From assembly GCF_029893805.1 (NCBI RefSeq), contig NZ_JARXYP010000002.1, forward strand, positions 3,534,001-3,598,000: a DNA stretch of 64,000 nucleotides, written 5' to 3'. A program made the position numbers and the translations under genes. A model generated the notes under the pieces. It did not search any database, had not been told where the DNA came from, and saw nothing but the letters and a program-made list of their open reading frames with translations. Of the stretch, positions 58,827 through 64,000 are shown piece after piece. The number at the start of each line of letters is the position of its first letter. Position 1 is the first letter of the stretch. This DNA comes from Streptomyces sp. SAI-135 (GTDB lineage Bacteria; Actinomycetota; Actinomycetes; Streptomycetales; Streptomycetaceae).

Positions 58827-58901
58827 ACCCGTGCGCGAGCACCCCTTCGGACCCTGTACACTTTTTCTCGGCCGGTCGGGGAAACCAGGACAGCCGAACA
58901 T

Positions 58902-58975
58902 GGTGGGTGTAGCTCAGCTGGTAGAGCACCTGGTTGTGGTCCAGGATGCCGCGGGTTCGAGTCCCGTCACTCACC
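58902..58975 (+). tRNA. tRNA-His (anticodon GTG)
   Basis: A cloverleaf is readable. The acceptor arm GTGGGTG (58903-58909) pairs with CACTCAC (58968-58974), with an extra G at 58902 opposite C73 (58975), the G-1 mark of tRNA-His. The D arm contains AGCTCAGCTGGTAGAGC. The anticodon loop TTGTGGT between CCTGG and CCAGG gives anticodon GTG at 58936-58938. The T arm contains GGGTTCGAGTCCC. Confidence 0.96.
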
Positions 58976-58981
58976 CTCATC

Positions 58982-59023
58982 ACCTCAGCCGGTGATCCTG
59001 GAGACAGGATCACCGGCTGAGGT
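58982..59023. terminator. 19-bp perfect stem, terminator for tRNA-His and LysR
   Basis: Arms 58982-59000 and 59005-59023 pair perfectly around a GAGA loop (ACCTCAGCCGGTGATCCTG on the left). It stands between the tRNA and the convergent LysR gene and can stop transcription from both sides. Confidence 0.85.
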
Positions 59024-59027
59024 CGTT

Positions 59028-59903
59028 TCAGCGGCCGGGTGACTTCAGGACGGTCCGCGCCACCTTGCGGAAGGCCGCGACCAGCCGGCTCCGGTCCTCG
59101 GCGCGGCTCGCGAGGACCACATGGGCCGGCTCCACCCCGTGCAGCGGGACCGCGGTGACATCGGGGCGCAGCGCGCCGGCCCGGGGCAACGCCGTGATGG
59201 CCAGGGCCTGTCCGGAGGCGATGAGTTCGAACTTGTCCTCCAGGGCGTCGGCCAGGGGCCCGTCGGGTGCCGGCCGGCCGTCCGGGCGCGGGTCGATGCG
59301 CCAGTACGCGTTCCAGGCCGGATCGGCCACCCGGACCAGCGGCTCGTCCGCGATGTCGTCGAGGGTGACGGACTCCTTGCCCACGAGACGGTGGCCGACG
59401 GGAAGCAGCAGCACCCGGGGCTCCTCGTAGAGGACCGTCACCTGCGCCCCCTCGGTCGGGAACGGCAGCCGGGTCACCAGGACGTCGGCCTTGAGCTCGG
59501 ACAGGACGGTCGTCCGCTCGGTCCAGTCGACGTGCGCGGTCCTGACGTCGGCGTCCGGGAAGCGCTCGCGCAGGGCACGCACCGCCGGGGTGACGATGAT
59601 CCCCGCCGTGTACCCGACGGTGATCCGGCTCGGCTCGGCGGCCGCCCGGGCGAGGCTCGCCGCCTGGTCCGCCGAACGCAGCAGCGCTCTCGCCCGGGGC
59701 AGGAAGACCTCGCCCGCCTCGGTGAGCCGGCTGCCCTGCGGGGTCCGCTCCAGGAGCCGTGCGCCCAGTTGCTGCTCCAGCCGCCGGATCTGCCGGCTCA
59801 GCGACGGCTGCGTGATGTGCAGCGCGTCGGCGGCCCGCCCGAAGTGCCGGTGCTCGGCCACGGCCGTGAAGTACCGGACCAGCCGGAGGTCGAGGTCGGT
59901 CAT
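59028..59903 (-). CDS. LysR-family regulator
   Basis: A 291-residue LysR protein. The HTH is FTAVAEHRHFGRAADALHITQPSLSRQIRRLEQQL, followed by the two-lobed ligand domain (RITVGYTAGIIVTPAVRALRERFP onward). ATG 59903 gives the standard start MTDLDLRLVRYF. Divergent from the epimerase gene, with a perfect inverted repeat between them, so it probably controls that gene and itself. Confidence 0.88.
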   Translation of the reverse strand: MTDLDLRLVRYFTAVAEHRHFGRAADALHITQPSLSRQIRRLEQQLGARLLERTPQGSRLTEAGEVFLPRARALLRSADQAASLARAAAEPSRITVGYTAGIIVTPAVRALRERFPDADVRTAHVDWTERTTVLSELKADVLVTRLPFPTEGAQVTVLYEEPRVLLLPVGHRLVGKESVTLDDIADEPLVRVADPAWNAYWRIDPRPDGRPAPDGPLADALEDKFELIASGQALAITALPRAGALRPDVTAVPLHGVEPAHVVLASRAEDRSRLVAAFRKVARTVLKSPGR

Positions 59904-59973
59904 GCCTGAAGCGTACGCCCACGTCGAGGGCTCCTGTCCGGACATGGCACCGCTCACCTGCGGTGATGCCTCA

Positions 59974-59993
59974 TTCGTATTGCGTCATACGAA
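59974..59993. promoter_or_regulatory. LysR-type operator
   Basis: TTCGTAT-TGCGTC-ATACGAA is a perfect inverted repeat with a T-N11-A arrangement in the 162-base gap between the LysR and epimerase starts. Confidence 0.75.
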
Positions 59994-60065
59994 ACAGGCT
60001 TTGGACGGTCGCGGCCCCGGCTTCGCACGCTGGAGGGGCATTCACCGTCACTACGAAGGATCACC

Positions 60066-60962
60066 ATGCGTGTATTTGTCACCGGTGCGACCGGCTTCAT
60101 CGGTTCCGCCGTCACCCGCGAGCTCCTCGGCGCCGGGCACGAGGTCGTGGGCCTGGCCCGTTCGGACCGGTCCGAACGAGCGCTGAAGGCCGCGGGAGCG
60201 GAGGTGCACCACGGGGACCTGACCGACCCCGACAGTCTGCGCCGGGGTGCCGAGGCGGCCGACGGGGTCGCCCACCTGGCCTTCATCCACGACTTCAGCA
60301 ACCTGACCGCCTCGGGCGAGGCCGACCTCGGGGCGATACGGGCCATCGGCGAGGCCCTCGAAGGCACCGGCAAGCCCTTCGTGGTCACCTCGGGGCTGCT
60401 GACCGCGCCGGGGCGCGTCGGCACCGAGGAGGACCCGGCCGACCCGGACTCCCCCGGCGGGCACCGGCTCGCCTCGGAGGTCGCGACCCTCGCGCTCGCC
60501 GAACACGGGGTGAGCGCGTCCGTGCTGCGGCTCCCGCCGAGCGTGCACGGCGAGGGCGACTACGGCTTCGTGCCCATGTTCATCGACCTCGCGCGGGAGA
60601 AGGGCGTCTCCGCCATGGTGGGCGAGGGCTCCAACCGCTGGGCGGCCGTCCACCGGTTCGACGCGGCCCGTCTGTTCCGGCTGGCGCTGGAGCAGGCCCC
60701 GGTGGGTGTACGGCTGCACGCGATCGGCGACGAGGGGGTGCCGTTCCGCGAGATCGCCGAGACGATCGGGCAGGGGCTCGGCGTACCGGTCACGCGTGTG
60801 GCGCCCGAACGGGCGACCGACCACTTCGGCTGGCTCGGCCGTTTCGCCGCCGTCGACATGCGGGCGTCGGCCGCGCTCACCGGCAAGCTGCTGGGGTGGC
60901 GGCCGGAACACCCCGCGCTGCTCCCGGACCTGGAGGCGGGCCACTACTTCAGGACGGCCTGA
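60066..60962 (+). CDS. NAD-dependent epimerase/dehydratase (extended SDR)
   Basis: 298 residues with the SDR nucleotide-binding motif VFVTGATGFIGSAVTRELLGAGHEVVGLARS at the N-terminus and a Rossmann fold throughout. The usual YxxxK is not obvious: the region after VVTSGLLTAPG reads HRLASEVATLALAE, with no Tyr, so it may be an atypical SDR binding NADP rather than a true epimerase. Control by the divergent LysR is likely. Substrate unknown. Confidence 0.85.
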   Translation: MRVFVTGATGFIGSAVTRELLGAGHEVVGLARSDRSERALKAAGAEVHHGDLTDPDSLRRGAEAADGVAHLAFIHDFSNLTASGEADLGAIRAIGEALEGTGKPFVVTSGLLTAPGRVGTEEDPADPDSPGGHRLASEVATLALAEHGVSASVLRLPPSVHGEGDYGFVPMFIDLAREKGVSAMVGEGSNRWAAVHRFDAARLFRLALEQAPVGVRLHAIGDEGVPFREIAETIGQGLGVPVTRVAPERATDHFGWLGRFAAVDMRASAALTGKLLGWRPEHPALLPDLEAGHYFRTA

Positions 60963-61051
60963 GCGCTACGGCACCCTCCGTCATGCCTCCGACTCCCGTA
61001 CGCCGCCGGGCCGGTCGGAGATCCTTGCGTTCAACCTCTTGACGCACCAGG

Positions 61052-62107
61052 TCAGGACGACGTCCGGTGCACCAGCTCGGTGGCCAGGACCACCTGCCGG
61101 CGCTCCAGGCCCCGGGACACCGCCGGGCGGCGGTCGGCGATCTCCGAGAGGAGGAGGTCGATCATGCGGCGGCCCATCTCCTCGATGGGCTGGCGGACGC
61201 TGGTGAGGGGCGGGTCCATGTGGCGGGCTATGGCCGAGTCGTCGTAGCCGACCAGGGCCACGTCCGAGGGGATGCCGCGGCCCTCCTCGCGCAGCACCTG
61301 ACGGGCGCCGGCCGCCATGACGTCCGAGCCGGCGAAGACCGCGTCCAGGTCGGGGCGGCGGGCCAGCAGCTTCGTCATCGCCCGGCGGCCGCCCTCCTCG
61401 GTGAAGTCACCGGGCTCGATGAGGCGTTCGTCCACCTCGTGGCCCGCGTCGAGCAGCGCGTCCCGGTAACCGTCGACGCGCCGCTGGGCGCCGTACACGT
61501 CGAGGCGGCCGGTGATGTGCGCGATCGTGCGGCGGCCCCCGGCCAGCAGGTGCTCCACGGCCGAGCGGCCGCCGCCGTAGTTGTCGGAGTCCACCGACGG
61601 GAGCGTCTCGGCCGCCGAGCGCGGGCCGCTGATCACCGCGGGGATCTCCAGCTGGGACAGCAGGTCGGGGAGCGGGTCGTCGGCGTGGACCGACACCAGC
61701 AGGACGCCGTCGACGCGGTGGGCGGCCAGGTACTGGGCCAGTCGGCGGCGCTCGCGGTCGCTGCCCGCGAAGATCAGCAGGAGCTGCATCTCGGTGTCCG
61801 AGATCTCGGCGCCGACGCCCTTGAGCATGTCCGAGAAGTACGGCTCCGCGAAGAACCGCGTCTCCGGTTCGGGCACGACCAGCGCGATGGCGTCCGTGCG
61901 GTTGGCCGCCAGGGCGCGCGCGGCCGTGTTCGGGACGTACCCCAGTTCCGCCACCGCCGCCTCGACCGCGGCACGCGTGGCGTCACTGACCCGGGGCGAG
62001 CCGTTGATCACCCGGGAAACGGTCCCGCGGCCGACGCCGGCGCGCGCGGCGACCTCCTCAAGGGTGGGCCGGCCACCGCTCCGGCTCCGCGCTCCGTGGC
62101 TTGCCAT
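61052..62107 (-). CDS. cebR: CebR, LacI-type cellobiose repressor
   Basis: A 351-residue LacI repressor: HTH RPTLEEVAARAGVGRGTVSRV and INGSPRVSDATRAAVEAAV, then the sugar-sensing domain (ALVVPEPETRFFAEPYFSDML, AGSDVMAAGARQVLREEGRG, VALVGYDDSAIARHMDPPLTS). The identity as CebR rests on the perfect 14-bp CebR box in front of the divergent cebE and on the gene order. ATG 62107 gives MASHGARSRSGGRP; an alternate GTG at 62125 is in frame. Confidence 0.85.
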   Translation of the reverse strand: MASHGARSRSGGRPTLEEVAARAGVGRGTVSRVINGSPRVSDATRAAVEAAVAELGYVPNTAARALAANRTDAIALVVPEPETRFFAEPYFSDMLKGVGAEISDTEMQLLLIFAGSDRERRRLAQYLAAHRVDGVLLVSVHADDPLPDLLSQLEIPAVISGPRSAAETLPSVDSDNYGGGRSAVEHLLAGGRRTIAHITGRLDVYGAQRRVDGYRDALLDAGHEVDERLIEPGDFTEEGGRRAMTKLLARRPDLDAVFAGSDVMAAGARQVLREEGRGIPSDVALVGYDDSAIARHMDPPLTSVRQPIEEMGRRMIDLLLSEIADRRPAVSRGLERRQVVLATELVHRTSS

Positions 62108-62289
62108 GGGCTCCGCCCTTCCCACCGTGTATCTAAGCTGGCCTGGAATTTAACAGTCCCGCGTGTGGACGTGACCGTCGCGGGGGCCACCGCCCCCGCA
62201 CCGCAGGGCCACGAGGGCGAGCGGCGGCCGTGCCGAGCGGGTCCAGTTAACAGGCTGATAACTGAACGCATCTCCCGTTGCCGACTCCC

Positions 62290-62295
62290 TTGACA
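62290..62295 (+). promoter_or_regulatory. -35 box of cebE
   Basis: A consensus TTGACA lies 38 bases before the CebR box. The matching -10 (GAACCT at about 62313) is weak. The operator would sit just downstream of the start of transcription. Confidence 0.45.
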
Positions 62296-62333
62296 CCCCG
62301 GCTCCGACCCGCGAACCTTCAACACATCACATG

Positions 62334-62347
62334 TGGGAGCGCTCCCA
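62334..62347. promoter_or_regulatory. CebR operator
   Basis: TGGGAGCGCTCCCA is exactly the palindromic CebR box known from Streptomyces. It extends to a 16-base dyad (62333-62348) and lies 115 bases before the cebE ATG. Confidence 0.93.
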
Positions 62348-62462
62348 CGGTACCTGACACATAAATATCCCGCACGTTCCCCGCCCGAGCCGCAGCATGA
62401 ACTAACGGGTCCAACAACGCAGTTGGCCGGGGGGTCGGCACGTCAGGCAACAGGAGGACGCA

Positions 62463-63788
62463 ATGCGCACGACTACCCGCCGGTCCCACCGGCTGTTGGC
62501 CCTGGCGGCCGTCGCCGCACTGACCACGGGGGTGCTGGCAGGCTGTGCCGGCGACTCGGACGACGGCGACTCGTCGGACTCGGGCAACAACGCCGGAGGC
62601 GGCAAGACCACGCTGACCATCGGCACCTTCGGGGTCTTCGGTTACAAGCAGGCCGGTCTGTACGACGAGTACATGAAGGCACACCCCGACATCACCATCA
62701 AGGAGAACGTCACCACCCGTACCGACGTCTACTGGCCGAAGGTCCTCACCCGGCTCCAGGCCGGCTCCGGCACCGACGACATCCAGGCCATCGAGGTCGG
62801 CAACATCACCGAGGCCGTGCAGACGCAGGGCGCCAAGTTCGTCGACCTCGGCAAGGACGTCGACAAGTCGCAGTGGCTGGACTGGAAGAACGCCCAGGCC
62901 ACCACCCCGGACGGCAAGCTCATCGGACTCGGCACCGACATCGGCCCGATGGCGATCTGCTACCGCAAGGACCTGTTCGAGAAGGCCGGTCTGGAGACCG
63001 ACCGCACCAAGCTCGCCGCGCAGTGGAAGGGCGACTGGAACAAGTACGTCGACCTCGGCAAGCAGTACATGAAGAAGGCCCCGAGCGGCACCAAGTTCGT
63101 GGACTCCGCCTCCTCCGTGTACAACGCGGTGCTCAACGGTGAGAGCGAGCGCTACTACGACAAGAGCGGCGAGGTCGTCTGGGACAAGTCCAAGGGCGTG
63201 AAGAACGCCTGGGACGTCGCGATGTCCGTGGCCACCAGCAACATGTCGGCGAAGCTCAAGCAGTTCGACAAGCCGTGGGACCAGGGCTACGCGAACGCCT
63301 CCTTCGCCACCGTGGCCTGCCCCGCCTGGATGATCGGCTACATCCAGGAGAAGTCCGGTGAGGCCGGCAAGGGCAAGTGGGACGTGGCGGCCGCGCCGAC
63401 CGCGGGCAACTGGGGCGGCTCGTTCATCGGCGTGCCGACGGCGAGCAAGCACCAGAAGGAGGCCGTCGAGCTCGCGAAGTGGCTGACCGCGCCCGAGCAG
63501 CAGGCCAAGGTCTTCGCCAAGCAGGCCAGCTTCCCGTCGACCCCGTCGGCGTACTCCTCCCTGAAGCCGGCCACGGCCACCACGGAGTTCTTCAGCAACG
63601 CGCCGATCACCCAGATCTTCTCCGACTCGGCGAAGACGATCCCGGCGCAGGTCTTCGGCGTCAAGGACCAGCCGATCAACACCGCGCTGACCGACATCGG
63701 CATCCTCCAGGTCGAGCAGAAGGGCAAGTCCCCCGAGCAGGGCTGGGACGCTGCCACGAACGAGATCAAGGACGTGCTCGGCCAGTGA
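62463..63788 (+). CDS. cebE: cellobiose/cello-oligosaccharide-binding lipoprotein
   Basis: A 441-residue ABC sugar-binding lipoprotein. The signal MRTTTRRSHRLLALAAVAAL ends in the lipobox VLAGC; a Ser/Asp/Gly linker follows and then the extracellular solute-binding fold (TLTIGTFGVFGYKQAGLYDEYMKAHPDI, the tryptophan-rich sugar site later). First gene of the cebEFG transporter, repressed by CebR without cellobiose or cellotriose. Its stop overlaps the cebF start (GTGA). Confidence 0.9.
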   Translation: MRTTTRRSHRLLALAAVAALTTGVLAGCAGDSDDGDSSDSGNNAGGGKTTLTIGTFGVFGYKQAGLYDEYMKAHPDITIKENVTTRTDVYWPKVLTRLQAGSGTDDIQAIEVGNITEAVQTQGAKFVDLGKDVDKSQWLDWKNAQATTPDGKLIGLGTDIGPMAICYRKDLFEKAGLETDRTKLAAQWKGDWNKYVDLGKQYMKKAPSGTKFVDSASSVYNAVLNGESERYYDKSGEVVWDKSKGVKNAWDVAMSVATSNMSAKLKQFDKPWDQGYANASFATVACPAWMIGYIQEKSGEAGKGKWDVAAAPTAGNWGGSFIGVPTASKHQKEAVELAKWLTAPEQQAKVFAKQASFPSTPSAYSSLKPATATTEFFSNAPITQIFSDSAKTIPAQVFGVKDQPINTALTDIGILQVEQKGKSPEQGWDAATNEIKDVLGQ

Positions 63789-64000
63789 CAAGCCCCAAGC
63801 AGGCACTCGCGCATCCCGCGTCGAGCGTCGAGGCCGCGCCCGGCTCCCAGCCGGGCGCGGCCCGGGGCGCTGACGGTCGCGGTACGCCGCCCGAGGGCAA
63901 GGGCCCCTGGCGCAGCCGGCTGTACCGCTGGGACATGAAGGCGTCTCCGTACGTGTTCATCGCCCCCTTCTTCATCACCTTCGGTGCGTTCTCGCTGGTC
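63785..64000 (+). CDS. cebF: cellobiose ABC permease, 5' part (cut by window end)
   Basis: GTG at 63785 overlaps the cebE stop. The first 72 codons encode a charged cytosolic N-terminus of about 55 residues (SPKQALAHPASSVEAAPGSQ...) and then the first membrane segment (SPYVFIAPFFITFGAFSLV), as expected of a CebF-type permease. The remainder lies outside the window. Confidence 0.85.
   Translation, partial: MTSPKQALAHPASSVEAAPGSQPGAARGADGRGTPPEGKGPWRSRLYRWDMKASPYVFIAPFFITFGAFSLV

Overview
The window looks like a chromosomal segment of a Streptomyces species. The GC content is very high, and nearly every third codon position is G or C. It carries the desferrioxamine cluster desEF/desABCD with iron boxes, then glmS, an adpA gene with an in-frame TTA (bldA) codon, ornA, tRNA-His, and the cellobiose regulator and transporter cebR/cebEF with a perfect CebR operator. 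This order resembles the well-known Streptomyces core arrangement around adpA. I see no insertion sequence, prophage, CRISPR array or rRNA.

Layout. 0-8.6 kb: regulators (LacI, HTH/XRE-type, MarR-GNAT fusion, LysR) and small metabolic genes (RibD-type reductase, sugar isomerase, MFS exporter, RBBP9-type hydrolase). 8.1-10.3 kb, minus strand: a compact three-gene unit of a 27-residue peptide gene ending in Tyr-Met-Tyr-Tyr (too short for ordinary gene callers), a cytochrome P450 and a GNAT acetyltransferase. It has its own promoter, a palindrome over the -35 box and a 12-bp stem-loop between peptide and P450. I read it as a P450-cyclised RiPP locus of the cittilin/biarylitide kind, and it is the main discovery candidate. 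10.3-12.5 kb: an EPSP-synthase paralogue with altered active-site loop, coupled to a GNAT. 12.8-28.3 kb: mostly exported or membrane proteins (GH3 hexosaminidase, lipoprotein, S28 peptidase, fused ABC exporter, phytase-like protein, beta-lactamase-like hydrolase, GT39 membrane glycosyltransferase, FG-GAP protein, secreted endonuclease I).

28.3-34.8 kb: a symporter-ureohydrolase-ThDP enzyme operon, divergent from a PucR regulator, which suggests uptake and breakdown of a guanidino or amine compound. 34.8-35.5 kb: gene-free DNA with a tandem repeat of about 155 bp. 35.5-44 kb: acyl-CoA metabolism. A TetR gene, an acyl-CoA dehydrogenase and tesB face a leucine/isovalerate operon (carboxyltransferase, biotin carboxylase, HMG-CoA lyase, acyl-CoA dehydrogenase), with two TetR-like operators in the divergent gap. 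44-51.2 kb: desferrioxamine uptake (desE, desF) and synthesis (desABCD), each unit behind an iron box. 51.2-58.8 kb: Tat-exported phosphoesterase, glmS, universal stress protein, adpA and ornA. 58.9-64 kb: tRNA-His, a LysR/epimerase divergent pair with a clear operator, and cebR facing cebE and cebF, with cebF cut by the window end.

All calls come from reading the sequence and from family knowledge. No database search was run.
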